Assembly (NCBI RefSeq): GCF_900112045.1
Contig: NZ_FOJW01000021.1
Coordinates: 1 to 36,384, forward strand
Length of the DNA: 36,384 nt
Direction of reading: 5' to 3'
Source of the DNA: Lentibacillus halodurans
Lineage (GTDB): Bacteria; Bacillota; Bacilli; Bacillales; Amphibacillaceae
Every line of letters starts with the position of its first letter. Positions within the stretch are counted from its first letter, which is position 1. The notes under the pieces were generated by a model, which was given only the letters and a program-made list of their open reading frames with translations, searched no databases and had not been told where the DNA came from. A program made the translations under genes and the position numbers. This document shows positions 1 to 7,957 of the stretch, one piece after another.

Positions 1-203
1 CCAAAAGTGTTATCCGGTATTAGCTCGCGTTTCCGCGAGTTATCCCGGTCTTACAGGCAGGTTGCCCACGTGTTACTCACCCGTCCGCCGCTCGTTCCAC
101 AAACGTCCATCCGAAGATTTCAGTTTGCTTCCCGCGCTCGACTTGCATGTATTAGGCACGCCGCCAGCGTTCGTCCTGAGCCAAGATCAAACTCTCCAAT
201 AAA
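1..203 (-). rRNA. rrs: 16S ribosomal RNA, 5' end (partial)
   Basis: The minus strand carries the conserved 5' end of bacterial 16S rRNA: the start of the mature RNA at about 203, the 27F primer region, then the GACGAACGCTGGCGGCGTGC block and the variable V1/V2 stretch. The gene runs off the left edge, so only about 200 bases are present. In B. subtilis an rrn operon lies next to the same pdaB-kbaA-gerD block, which agrees with the neighbours here. The base at the degenerate position of the 27F site is T rather than A or C. Confidence 0.97.
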
Positions 204-402
204 GTTGTCATAAGACTGACACCGATCAGCCTTATCAATATCTCAGCTTCAAAAATTGATTCAGGGGGGCAAAGAAGCTCTCATCGGCATATAACCGATT
301 TCTAGCTCCCTGCCTCTGACATCTGTTTAGGCATCTTTCTTGGTTGTTTTGTTCAGTTTTCAAAGATCAATTATCTCTATGTCGTTTTTAGCGACGAATT
401 AT

Positions 403-431
403 AATTTATCATGCTTGCAACAAAATGTCAA
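403..431 (-). promoter_or_regulatory. rRNA operon promoter P2
   Basis: On the minus strand a TTGACA box (426-431) and a TAAATT box (403-408) are 17 bases apart, about 200 bases upstream of the 16S 5' end. The leader after it contains a short hairpin and a TTTGAAAACTGAACAAAAC stretch resembling the boxA-like leader of Bacillus rrn operons. The spacing and the perfect -35 fit a SigA rRNA promoter. Confidence 0.8.
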
Positions 432-491
432 TAACTTTTTTAATCGAATTGTTTCGGCAAAAACGTTATTGTTTTGCTGACAACAAAAAAT

Positions 492-520
492 AATATAGCA
501 TAATTAATTGCGTAGTTCAA
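492..520 (-). promoter_or_regulatory. rRNA operon promoter P1 (candidate)
   Basis: A second SigA-like promoter lies about 90 bases upstream of P2 on the minus strand: TTGAAC at 515-520 and TATATT at 492-497, with 17 bases between. Tandem P1/P2 promoters are usual for Bacillus rRNA operons. Weaker than P2 because the -35 deviates from consensus. Confidence 0.55.
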
Positions 521-681
521 TAGGAAATTAAAAATATTATAGATCAAATTTAAGATACCATTCCAAAAAGGTATGTGCCTAAACAGATGGCTGGACGACG
601 CACGATACAGACCGTTCCAGTGATAAACGCAATAAACGATCATAAGAGGACCAAACCTGTATCAGTCAAAACAATTCCCTT

Positions 682-903
682 TTACTGACCACCGGTACGT
701 TTAGGCATATACTTCATGCATTCCTCTCTGCTGGCGATACGCCGATACAGATTAAATATTGTCTGATAGCGTTCCTTCATGGCACTTTTTACCATCTGAT
801 CGATTCGATGGTCTTCCATGTCCATTAGCAATTCCTCTAATTCACGTTTGATTAAATATTCCATTTCCTTTTGTTCTTGATCATTAATCAAAAATCCAAG
901 CAT
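682..903 (-). CDS. Small conserved protein of about 73 aa, function unknown
   Basis: The start is the ATG at 901-903 (protein begins MLGFLINDQEQKEMEYL), preceded by an AGGTCAGGTG ribosome site. A longer reading to 978 adds residues with no plausible ribosome site. The product is short, charged and predicted helical, with an acidic-basic stretch (EYLIKRELEELLMDMEDHR) and no membrane segment or signal peptide. I recall similar short proteins near the rrn/pdaB region of other Bacillaceae but do not know a function. It is transcribed in the same direction as the 16S gene but lies upstream of its promoters. The coding call is fairly safe because of the ribosome site and protein-like composition. 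Confidence 0.7.
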   Translation of the reverse strand: MLGFLINDQEQKEMEYLIKRELEELLMDMEDHRIDQMVKSAMKERYQTIFNLYRRIASREECMKYMPKRTGGQ

Positions 904-1426
904 GATGACACCTGACCTTCTAAATTTAAGTAGATATATTACTGTATTAAATATTTCGTTCTGTTCCTGTGCAATCATCCGTTATACTCCCGCGACAGAA
1001 CTTGAAAAGTGAAGCACTCAGCTGGGGAGGTCGGGCACGCAAGACACAGGGCACAAATACATTGAAACAAGATAGCTGCATAAATTGGGTTCTTTTCAAA
1101 TTTTGTGCGGAAATCGCAGACACAGGACAAGGAAAGCTGCGCAGTGATGCATCACACGAAGAAAAAATGCTTTCCTTTTTCGAGGACGCCTGAGATTTTA
1201 TCCTTTGTTCATTTTCTTCAGTGAGGAAAGAACGCCCCACTGATGGAAGTTTCACTTAAATAACCCTCAGACAAGATAATAACATGTACAGACATTACTA
1301 TTCCCCGAATCATGGATGTTTTATCCCCCATTCTACATACATTCATTACTTTTTCCTGCAGGCTTGTTCATATTGAGACGTTCCAATCATAGAATAAAAT
1401 AAGGATTGTTTGAGAGGAATGATGCC
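904..1426. other. Intergenic region between small CDS and pdaB
   Basis: About 520 bases without a convincing gene. ORFs on both strands here lack ribosome sites and family resemblance. The stretch holds a repeat copy at 1205-1256 (listed separately) and, nearer pdaB, presumably the pdaB promoter. In B. subtilis pdaB is transcribed by the forespore sigma factor SigG; I could not pick out a confident SigG box. Confidence 0.5.
1205..1256 (-). repeat. Intergenic hairpin repeat, copy A (inverted relative to copy B)
   Basis: Read on the minus strand from 1256 this begins AGTGAAACTTC, followed by a hairpin with CAGTG/CACTG arms and a TGAACA tail. The same order of elements occurs on the plus strand from 2216. 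The two copies flank pdaB in opposite orientation. They are imperfect: the arm and loop bases differ. Confidence 0.55.
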
Positions 1427-2185
1427 ATGGATCATTTTTATGTGATGAAGTTTAGGAAGTGGAAACGTTATGCTGTTGTGGTATTACTAGCATTTTTTGC
1501 TGCCATATTTCTTTGGTTTGAGCGGGATGGTACATTTTCAGTTTTATCCAGCAATGAGTCATTAGCACTGACGAAAGGAAATGCTGATGAGCCTGATATT
1601 GCCTTAACCTTTAATATTAGCTGGGGAGAAGAAAAGGTTCATGATATTTTGGACAAGCTTGAACAGCATCAGGTACAAGCCACGTTTTTTGTCAGTGGGG
1701 AGTGGGCTGAACGCCACCCGGAAATTTTGGAAGATATAACGGAACAAGAGCATGAACTAGGTATGCTCGGATATCGCTATGAAAGCTACCTTGATCAGGA
1801 ATTGGATGAAGTTCGTAAAGATTTATTGGAGGCAAAGGACGTATTCGACAAACTGGGATATGAAGATATCGACCTTTTACGTCCGCCGAATGGTCATTTT
1901 AAAGAAGAAATTATTGAATTAGCTGAAGAACAGGGATTTACGGTTACACACTGGAATGTCAACCCGAATGACTGGGAAAACCCGGGAACCCAGCAAATCA
2001 CGAATGTGGTGATGGAACAAACGTCGAACGGGGATATTATTTTACTGCATGCATCGGACTCGGTTAAACAAACTGCCGAGGCTTTGCAGACGATATTGCC
2101 AGGGCTTAAAAATAAAGATTTTCAATTTGTTACCATAACAGAACTGATTAACCAGGCACACGCCGAATCAAAACTCGCTGATTAA
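1427..2185 (+). CDS. pdaB: PdaB, sporulation polysaccharide deacetylase-family protein
   Basis: A 252-aa protein starting at the ATG at 1427 (MDHFYV), preceded by GAGAGGAATG. An in-frame TTG seven codons earlier is less likely because B. subtilis PdaB also starts with an M-N/D-HFYV-like sequence. A single N-terminal membrane anchor covers about residues 14-31 and a NodB-like fold follows. PdaB is made in the forespore and is needed to keep the spore cortex. Motif 1 reads ALTFNISWG, so the usual catalytic Asp is Asn (residue 63). The HxxxH zinc motif is absent (ELGMLGYRYESY), as I recall it also being in B. subtilis PdaB. RPPNG (about 152-156) and LLHAS (about 206-210) remain. Deacetylase activity is therefore doubtful although the family assignment is firm. 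Confidence 0.93.
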   Translation: MDHFYVMKFRKWKRYAVVVLLAFFAAIFLWFERDGTFSVLSSNESLALTKGNADEPDIALTFNISWGEEKVHDILDKLEQHQVQATFFVSGEWAERHPEILEDITEQEHELGMLGYRYESYLDQELDEVRKDLLEAKDVFDKLGYEDIDLLRPPNGHFKEEIIELAEEQGFTVTHWNVNPNDWENPGTQQITNVVMEQTSNGDIILLHASDSVKQTAEALQTILPGLKNKDFQFVTITELINQAHAESKLAD

Positions 2186-2215
2186 GCGAATGGTAAAAGG
2201 CAGTGTCAGCCATAA

Positions 2216-2345
2216 AGTGAAACTTCATTCAGTGAGAGCTCTTTCTCACTGAATGTTAGTTGAACAGAATCGGACCTTTACAGGCAGTTGTTTCCTGATG
2301 CTTTTTCAGTCCTTCTCCAACTTTAATGTGGGAACTTACTGCCTG
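2216..2345 (+). repeat. Intergenic hairpin repeat, copy B
   Basis: Starts AGTGAAACTTC, then a perfect 12-bp hairpin (CATTCAGTGAGA at 2226-2237, TCTCACTGAATG at 2244-2255), then GTTAGTTGAACAGAATCGG and a second conserved block to about 2345. It is related to copy A at 1205-1256. The hairpin, about 40 bases after pdaB, could stop pdaB transcription, but it has no T-run. Confidence 0.6.
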
Positions 2346-2403
2346 TTAAGGCGGGGTAAAGTGAAACAACATGTAACCAGACTCCTGACCACCACAGTGA
2401 AAA

Positions 2404-2429
2404 CCCCAATGTGCGCTGACACATTGGGG
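2404..2429 (-). terminator. Rho-independent terminator of kbaA
   Basis: A perfect 10-bp inverted repeat (CCCCAATGTG at 2404-2413, CACATTGGGG at 2420-2429) lies just after the kbaA stop. On the minus strand it is followed by TTTT, as expected for a terminator of kbaA. Confidence 0.75.
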
Positions 2430-2437
2430 CTGGCACA

Positions 2438-3085
2438 TTATGCTTTTTTTGTACTTGTCTTTGCTGATGTAGTCTGATTCGCATTGCCGTCCGACTTTCC
2501 ACTGCCGGTCAGCCGGTGTAGTATGAGTAACTGATACGTATTGCATGCGAGCAACGGTATGATCATAAGCCACGCATAATCGGTTCCGCTTGTGCGCAGT
2601 CCCGGCACCCACTCGATTGCTGTCATAACGACCATCAGGAACAATGCCGGTATAAATGCCCTCCGATTCGTCTGACGCGCTTTGATTTCCGAGATAATCC
2701 AGCCATAGGCAAGAATCGCTGCCGCCATTAAAATAAACCAGACAATGGAGATATCGCCATTCACACCAGTATACGGGAAGTAAATCAAATCAAACACAAC
2801 AAATGCAATCAGCAGCACCTGAACCGTTGGCCAAAACGTCCGGAACAGACTGAGGCCAAACCGGTTAATAAATAAATAAGCAAAAAACCCGGTTTGACTA
2901 ATAACACTGAATACAAAGCCTAATCCGAGAAAGAATAAAACAACACCTATTAATTCAAAACCATTAAATGGATCTAAATTATTTGTATAATATGCAGGTT
3001 TTACAAAAAAACTGGTCAATAACCCAGCAGCCCCGCCAATCAGTAACGTTTTCACAAACAAGCCTACCCATTTTCGACTGTTCAC
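2438..3085 (-). CDS. kbaA: KbaA, KinB-signalling pathway activation membrane protein
   Basis: A 215-aa integral membrane protein with about six hydrophobic segments and a basic, Ser/Thr-rich cytoplasmic tail. In B. subtilis KbaA is needed for the KinB sensor kinase to feed the Spo0A phosphorelay at the start of sporulation. The start is the GTG at 3083-3085, with AGGAGG seven bases upstream. Identity rests on the overall sequence (for example the NNLDPFNGFELIGV region and the paired aromatic membrane segments) and on its exact place between gerD and pdaB, as in B. subtilis. It is convergent with pdaB and divergent from gerD, so it is probably monocistronic. Confidence 0.9.
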   Translation of the reverse strand: MNSRKWVGLFVKTLLIGGAAGLLTSFFVKPAYYTNNLDPFNGFELIGVVLFFLGLGFVFSVISQTGFFAYLFINRFGLSLFRTFWPTVQVLLIAFVVFDLIYFPYTGVNGDISIVWFILMAAAILAYGWIISEIKARQTNRRAFIPALFLMVVMTAIEWVPGLRTSGTDYAWLMIIPLLACNTYQLLILHRLTGSGKSDGNANQTTSAKTSTKKA

Positions 3086-3217
3086 TTCATTTCCTCCTAA
3101 GAATGATGTTCAATCCACACCATATTTTAGCATGAACAAGTGCGTTTTTCCTCCCGTAAGTACATAATTTCTCGCTTTTTACACATATTAAATATGACAG
3201 GAAGGAGGATCTGAACC

Positions 3218-3877
3218 ATGTTTCGGATGTCTTTTATTTCCCTTTTCCTATTGTCCGCATTATTCATCTCCGGCTGTAATGGGCAAGGTGCCTCCGGGGA
3301 GGAAGCGGATTATGATACAACGAAAAAGATGGTAGTTGACATATTGCAAACAGAAGATGGAAAAAAAGCACTTCAGGACATTATGTCTGATCAAAATATG
3401 AAAGAGCAGCTTATTATGGATTCTGATGCTGTTCAACAATCAGTAGAGAAAGCACTTACTTCGGATAAAGGCAAAGATATGTGGAAAAAATTATTTGAGG
3501 ATCCATCGTTCGTGAAAACATTTGCACAGTCAATGGCTGACGAACAAAAAAAGTTAATGAAGGATCTGATGAGTGATTCAGAATTTCAACAGCAAATGAT
3601 TGATCTGCTGAAAGACCCCCAGATGACCGAGCAAATGCTTAATGTTATGAAAAGCCAGGAATTCAGTAAACACTTGGAGGATACCATCCAACAAACACTT
3701 CAAACGCCGACGTTCCAAGAGAAAATAAGTGAAGTGCTGCTAAAAGCCGCGGAAGAACAAAACAAGCAACAGGGTCAGCAGTCGCAGGATGGCGGCGGAT
3801 CCGGCGGTGGTGGCGCTTCTGGCGGCTCAGGCGGCGGGGGCGGTGGATCTGATGGCGGGGGCGGTGGCGGACCGTAA
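3218..3877 (+). CDS. gerD: GerD, spore germination lipoprotein
   Basis: A 219-aa lipoprotein: a signal peptide ending in a lipobox (FISGC, Cys20), then a long helical domain rich in Gln, Met and Lys (about residues 30-185). GerD sits on the spore inner membrane, where it clusters nutrient germinant receptors into the germinosome. The start ATG at 3218 has an AAGGAGG site nine bases upstream. The last 29 residues are almost only Gly with a few Ser, Ala and Asp. GerD proteins commonly end in a low-complexity tail, but this one is strongly Gly-rich. Divergent from kbaA and followed by a bidirectional terminator. In B. subtilis gerD is SigG-dependent. Confidence 0.94.
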   Translation: MFRMSFISLFLLSALFISGCNGQGASGEEADYDTTKKMVVDILQTEDGKKALQDIMSDQNMKEQLIMDSDAVQQSVEKALTSDKGKDMWKKLFEDPSFVKTFAQSMADEQKKLMKDLMSDSEFQQQMIDLLKDPQMTEQMLNVMKSQEFSKHLEDTIQQTLQTPTFQEKISEVLLKAAEEQNKQQGQQSQDGGGSGGGGASGGSGGGGGGSDGGGGGGP

Positions 3878-4024
3878 TTCCAGCCTGGTACGCCGACGTC
3901 TCACCACATTCCCACAGTTTACCTGTATGATGCTGCAGAAAAACTTGGCATTCACATCATACATGGAATGAAAAACCCTATTTTTTCCAAAAAGCAAAGT
4001 AGCGTCTATACTTTTTACCGCTAT

Positions 4025-4059
4025 AAAAAAGAGGTGACAAAACACGCCACCTCTTTTTT
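4025..4059. terminator. Bidirectional terminator between gerD and salA
   Basis: A perfect 12-bp inverted repeat (AAAAAAGAGGTG at 4025-4036, CACCTCTTTTTT at 4048-4059) gives an A-tract/T-tract hairpin that can stop both converging genes. Confidence 0.88.
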
Positions 4060-4106
4060 ATGAAAGAAAACACATGTTGGTTATAAAAAGGATGCCTCAG
4101 CCTTTG

Positions 4107-5165
4107 TTATGCTTCCACTTTTGCAACAATTTTAGACGCCATTTTATGGTATTCCTTCCCGATTGGATGGTCTTCCTGGTAAACGGATGGCGCGAATTCA
4201 TCATCTTCTTCGTATGGCTGTTGCAGAGGCAGGTGTCCCAGCACTTTCGTTTTTAGTACGTCAGCAAGCTTTTGTCCGCCGCCTTTCCCGAACACGTACT
4301 CTTTTTCCCCGGTATTTTTGCTTTCATAATAGGCCATGTTTTCAATAACACCGAGGATTTCATGTTCTGTTTTAATGGCCATCTGTCCGGCACGTGCTGC
4401 CACAAATGCTGCTGATGGATGTGGTGTCGTGACAATTACCTCCTTGGCTGATGGGATCATTTCATGTACATCCATCGCAATATCTCCTGTTCCTGGCGGG
4501 AGGTCAAGCAAGAGGTAATCCAAATCGCCCCATTCCACTTCTTTGAAAAAGCTGTTCAGCATTTTACCTAGCATTGGACCTCTCCAAATGATCGGCGAGT
4601 TATCTTCTACAAAGAAGCCCATAGAAATGACTTGTACACCAAAACGTTCAACCGGAATAATTTTTTCTCCACGTACCTGTGGTCTGTTTTCAATGCCCAT
4701 CATATCCGGAACACTGAACCCATATATATCCGCATCAATGATTCCAACTTTTTTGCCCAGCCGCATGAGTGATATCGCCAGGTTTACCGTTACCGTCGAT
4801 TTGCCCACACCGCCCTTACCACTCGCAACAGCGATAAATTTAGGCTGTTTGCTGACGCCTAGCAATGACTTCTCCTGTTCCGCTTCTGCTGTCGGTTGAT
4901 ATTCTTGGATGACGTCATCAGGCAATTGTTCAAAACGCAGTCCGACTGTTGATGCACCATTTTTCTTCAAAATGCTGACGATTTCCTGCTGCATTTGCAT
5001 TTGCTCGGCTGTGTTCGTTTTTGCAATACCGATTTTGACGCTGACATGTTTTTTATCTTCCTTAATCGAAATGCTTTTGACGCCGTCTGTTTCTTCCAGT
5101 GTTTTATGTAAAAACGGATCGTTGACAGAGTTGAGCAACTGCCTGACTTCTTCTTGTGTTAACAC
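4107..5165 (-). CDS. salA: SalA, Mrp/NBP35-family P-loop ATPase
   Basis: A 352-aa protein: an N-terminal MIP18/DUF59-like domain (about residues 1-80), a linker, then a deviant Walker A GKGGVGKS (116-123) starting the MRP/ApbC ATPase domain. Later motifs include IIDADIYGFS and LLDLPPGTGD (switch and Walker B). The family usually carries Fe-S clusters. SalA of B. subtilis instead represses scoC and so promotes exoprotease production, and is regulated by tyrosine phosphorylation. The C-terminal CxxC of cluster carriers is absent (ENMAYYESKNTGEKEY), which suits the SalA branch. The start is the GTG at 5163-5165. Lies downstream of cwlD as in B. subtilis. Confidence 0.92.
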   Translation of the reverse strand: MLTQEEVRQLLNSVNDPFLHKTLEETDGVKSISIKEDKKHVSVKIGIAKTNTAEQMQMQQEIVSILKKNGASTVGLRFEQLPDDVIQEYQPTAEAEQEKSLLGVSKQPKFIAVASGKGGVGKSTVTVNLAISLMRLGKKVGIIDADIYGFSVPDMMGIENRPQVRGEKIIPVERFGVQVISMGFFVEDNSPIIWRGPMLGKMLNSFFKEVEWGDLDYLLLDLPPGTGDIAMDVHEMIPSAKEVIVTTPHPSAAFVAARAGQMAIKTEHEILGVIENMAYYESKNTGEKEYVFGKGGGQKLADVLKTKVLGHLPLQQPYEEDDEFAPSVYQEDHPIGKEYHKMASKIVAKVEA

Positions 5166-5280
5166 GGTTCGTCACCATCCCTTTCCTAGCGTATATATAA
5201 CTTGAATGACAGTAATTTGCATACAACGCTAGTATAACACAAATCACTTAAATTCTAAGTGATACGATTCATGCGAATAA

Positions 5281-6000
5281 TTACTCCTCCTCTTCAGGCG
5301 CTTCACTAATATACCGAAGTATTCCTTCATAAATGCTGCCGGCCATTTTTTCCTGATATGAATCCTTTTTTAACATTTCCCGTTCGTGTTCATTGGACAA
5401 AAAGCCAATTTCAACAAGTGCACCAGGTACCTCTGCATGTTTCAGCAAGTAGACATTATTTAAAGCAAGTGATTTCCGTGACGTATTTTCTAAATTACGA
5501 ATGATTTCTGCCTGAATCATTTCAGCCAGGTGTTTGCTTTTCTCTTCTTTTGGATGATAGAACGTTTGCGCGCCATGCCATTTTTCAGATGACAATGCAT
5601 TCAAATGAAGCGTGATAAAAAAATCAGCATCCCGATCATGAATGAATTGCAGCCTTTCGCGGATATCCTCCGCTTTTCGCCGTGACAATCCTTGGGTATC
5701 CTCATCTGCCAGATCCGTATCTTCTTCCCGTGTCAAATAAACTAGCGCACCTGATTGCTGCAAGAAATCACGCGTTTTCTCAGCAACAGCCAGTGCAATA
5801 TCTTTTTCCAGTGTGTCATCTTTTCCGACAGCTCCACCGTCCACTCCACCATGGCCGGGATCAATGACAATTGTTTTTCCTGACAATGGCAATGACCATG
5901 TCTCCCATGTTGAGTCTGCCTTTTGAATCGGATATTGAATCAGAAATGCCAAAACAACAAAACCCGCTGCCCACAAGAGTATCTTCCCAAACCGTTCCAT
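5281..6000 (-). CDS. cwlD: CwlD, N-acetylmuramoyl-L-alanine amidase
   Basis: A 239-aa amidase_3 protein with an N-terminal membrane segment (about residues 8-22). CwlD removes the peptide side chain from cortex muramic acid, the first step toward muramic-delta-lactam, acting with PdaA (and helped by GerS in some species). The zinc and catalytic residues are intact: His50 in DPGHGG, Glu65 in LEKD, His132 in TLHLN and Glu197 in VEIGF. The start ATG at 6000 follows an AAGGGG site. The C-terminus is acidic (EAPEEEE). First of the cwlD-salA pair, 115 bp apart. In B. subtilis it is expressed in the developing spore. Confidence 0.95.
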   Translation of the reverse strand: MERFGKILLWAAGFVVLAFLIQYPIQKADSTWETWSLPLSGKTIVIDPGHGGVDGGAVGKDDTLEKDIALAVAEKTRDFLQQSGALVYLTREEDTDLADEDTQGLSRRKAEDIRERLQFIHDRDADFFITLHLNALSSEKWHGAQTFYHPKEEKSKHLAEMIQAEIIRNLENTSRKSLALNNVYLLKHAEVPGALVEIGFLSNEHEREMLKKDSYQEKMAGSIYEGILRYISEAPEEEE

Positions 6001-6421
6001 ACCGTTCGCCCCTTATCATAATGCTTTCTCTATTGTATGGGACGAGTATGTCGTTTATGATAATATAAAAGAAGGTAATGATAAATGAATGAATCTTTTA
6101 AGAAGCTGTTTTCCAAAGATTGTTGTTGAATGAGGGAGAACTGTTTCAGAATTTCTGAGCAGCCCGAACGCACGTAGACTCGTACGGGAACAGTGGCCAA
6201 AGTGAGACACACAAAGGCTAAGAACGGCACGTCATGTGCGGACGTCTCCCGTAACCAACATCGTGTTGGCCCAATCTCACGGTTCACCCGTGGAAAGCGA
6301 GGAGCGTATGCTTCGCCGAAATAGCTTGCAACACGACAAACAATGTATTCGTCTGCGGCTGCATAACAGCAATCTATACGAAAAGACCCTAAAAACAGCC
6401 AAACTGGAAGGAGAATGATAA
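6001..6421. other. Intergenic region between cwlD and DUF948 gene
   Basis: About 420 bases without a convincing gene. Bases 6150-6345 are GC-richer than the rest and contain small imperfect palindromes and a CCCGTGGAAAGCGAGGAGCG stretch that resembles short intergenic repeats common in Bacillaceae. Divergent promoters for cwlD and the DUF948 gene should lie here. No clear RNA gene was seen. Confidence 0.4.
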
Positions 6422-6835
6422 ATGGATTGGATAGGTATTGGAATGATCATCATCGGACTTGCATTGCTCGGGCTGGTTTTCCTGTTGATCAAACCGCTTC
6501 AAAAGTTGACAGCAGTGCTTTCAGGCCTCCAGAACACCACAAATGAGCTGCCGGTTCAAGTGGCTGATATAATGGCAGGTACCAAAAACACACTGAATTC
6601 AGCCAATAACGTCATCAGGCAATTGAACGAACAGCTCGGCAAACTGGGCACTGCTTTTCAAATCATCGGTCATGTCGGTCAGTCGATGCAAAACCTTTTC
6701 GCGGTTATGACCAGTATCAATAAAGAAATGGAGAGAAAAACGGACAATGCCATGATGAGTCGTTACCACCTGGAAGGAATCTATGGTGTGATGGCATTGG
6801 GCTATGCTATATTTCAGCGTCAAAAAACGAAATGA
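6422..6835 (+). CDS. DUF948 family membrane-anchored protein (paralogue 1)
   Basis: A 137-aa protein with one N-terminal transmembrane segment (about residues 5-25), then an amphipathic helical region with the pattern typical of DUF948 (regularly spaced Leu/Val and Asn/Gln, as in LSGLQNTTNELPVQVADIM). In B. subtilis related proteins such as YtxG belong to the general stress response; the molecular function is unknown. The ATG at 6422 is preceded by AAGGAG. It is convergent with two further paralogues at 7038 and 7470, which share the N-terminal anchor and helical layout. The C-terminus has a second weakly hydrophobic stretch (GVMALGYAIF). Confidence 0.82.
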   Translation: MDWIGIGMIIIGLALLGLVFLLIKPLQKLTAVLSGLQNTTNELPVQVADIMAGTKNTLNSANNVIRQLNEQLGKLGTAFQIIGHVGQSMQNLFAVMTSINKEMERKTDNAMMSRYHLEGIYGVMALGYAIFQRQKTK

Positions 6836-6976
6836 CAAAAACCTTTGATCGTTCCTTACGTGCACGTGTATTCAAGCTGCTAGTTACAAATCAACAATCT
6901 TGAAGAAAAGAGCCTTCTTTTAAGGTGAACAAATCATTCCTATTTTTGACGTTATAAAATCATAAACATCTTAATA

Positions 6977-7007
6977 ATCCCGTACCACTTTGAAGGTGAT
7001 ACGGGAT
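6977..7007. terminator. Hairpin between convergent DUF948 genes
   Basis: An inverted repeat with ATCCCGTA and TACGGGAT arms lies between the convergent DUF948 genes. Neither side has a strong T-run, so it is a likely but not certain bidirectional terminator. Confidence 0.6.
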
Positions 7008-7037
7008 ACCTTTCGAGACTTAGTTCAATTACACATG

Positions 7038-7394
7038 CTATCTCGGGTCAGCACCTTGCTCTTCCTTTTTTTCCGCTTTTTTATTCATATTCACACTGAA
7101 TCTGGCCAGAGGGGTCGTTAGTTTCCTGGACATTTCACCGACATCATTGACCATATAAAATAAAGGACTTAAAGTGCGGAGCTTGTCGTTCACTTCCGAA
7201 ATCGTCACATTTGTCTGACTGAGCATCTGTCCTGTTTCCCTGAAAATATCATCAAGCTGCTGCGGCATCTGTTCTACTGTTTTTTCTATTCCGCGGAGCA
7301 CATTTGCCAGGTTATTTAAGGTCCAGGCCAAATAGACAGCTATGACGAGAAATGCTACACCAATCAATAAGACACCTATTCCGGTCAAACTCAT
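7038..7394 (-). CDS. DUF948 family membrane-anchored protein (paralogue 2)
   Basis: A 118-aa protein with an N-terminal membrane segment (about residues 5-25), then a helical DUF948 domain (VLRGIEKTVEQMPQQLDDI) and a charged Lys/Glu tail. It is the second gene of a two-gene unit, 75 bp after paralogue 3. Function is unknown; DUF948 proteins are linked to general stress in Bacillus. The shortest of the three, ending soon after the MVNDVGEMSRKL segment, whereas paralogues 1 and 3 have longer C-termini. Confidence 0.82.
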   Translation of the reverse strand: MSLTGIGVLLIGVAFLVIAVYLAWTLNNLANVLRGIEKTVEQMPQQLDDIFRETGQMLSQTNVTISEVNDKLRTLSPLFYMVNDVGEMSRKLTTPLARFSVNMNKKAEKKEEQGADPR

Positions 7395-7469
7395 ATATAT
7401 CCCTCATCTCCTATTATTTCGATTCAGCTCCTTGTCATCCGAGACATATTGTTGGCGGGTGGAGCAATC

Positions 7470-7871
7470 TCATTTTACCTTTTTATAGAGCTTGTACACT
7501 ACGTCAAACCATTTGATCGTTTCCGTCATTCGGGTCCGATACTTGGGTGATGTAAATGATGACGCGTTTTCTGTTTGCTTGTTCAAAAACCGGCTCCCCT
7601 CATGAACGGAAGTCCCTAAATTTTCGAGTGTTCCAAACAGATTGTCCGCAGCAGCCAGCTTATCCTGCAGATCATCGACTGTTTTCCCGGTCTCATCCAC
7701 TGTTTTGCGCAATTCAGGCGTGATATGGTGCAATTTTTGCTCTACTTCGCCTAATGTTTCACTGAGACTTTCCATCGTATCTGCAGCACGCTTCAATACG
7801 AGAGAAGCATAAATGACTACGAGGGCAAACGCTAAAGCACCTATTAAAACGCCTATGTAGACAAAGTCCAT
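7470..7871 (-). CDS. DUF948 family membrane-anchored protein (paralogue 3)
   Basis: A 133-aa protein: an N-terminal membrane segment (about residues 5-27), then a coiled-coil-like DUF948 domain with heptad spacing (TMESLSETLGEVEQKLHHI), then a Ser/Thr-rich linker and a basic, aromatic end (WFDVVYKLYKKVK) that could touch the membrane. First gene of the pair with paralogue 2. The start ATG at 7871 has a GGAGGGGC site upstream. Function unknown. Confidence 0.82.
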   Translation of the reverse strand: MDFVYIGVLIGALAFALVVIYASLVLKRAADTMESLSETLGEVEQKLHHITPELRKTVDETGKTVDDLQDKLAAADNLFGTLENLGTSVHEGSRFLNKQTENASSFTSPKYRTRMTETIKWFDVVYKLYKKVK

Positions 7872-7957
7872 ATCATATGCCCCTCCTTTGAACCATCATT
7901 CCAGGATGTTAACAAAATACGGCTTATAGGCGGTATCTCCAAGTTTATTTTTCCTGT

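Noticed and set aside
7-213. A 68-codon plus-strand ORF
   Set aside because: It lies on the reverse strand of the 16S rRNA gene and is not coding.
969-1255. ORFs on both strands upstream of pdaB (947-1255 minus, 969-1193 plus)
   Set aside because: No ribosome sites, no family resemblance, and they overlap each other and a hairpin repeat.
4543-5205. Long plus-strand ORFs opposite salA (118 and 98 codons)
   Set aside because: Shadows of a well-conserved ATPase gene on the other strand; low-complexity Ser/Ile-rich products.
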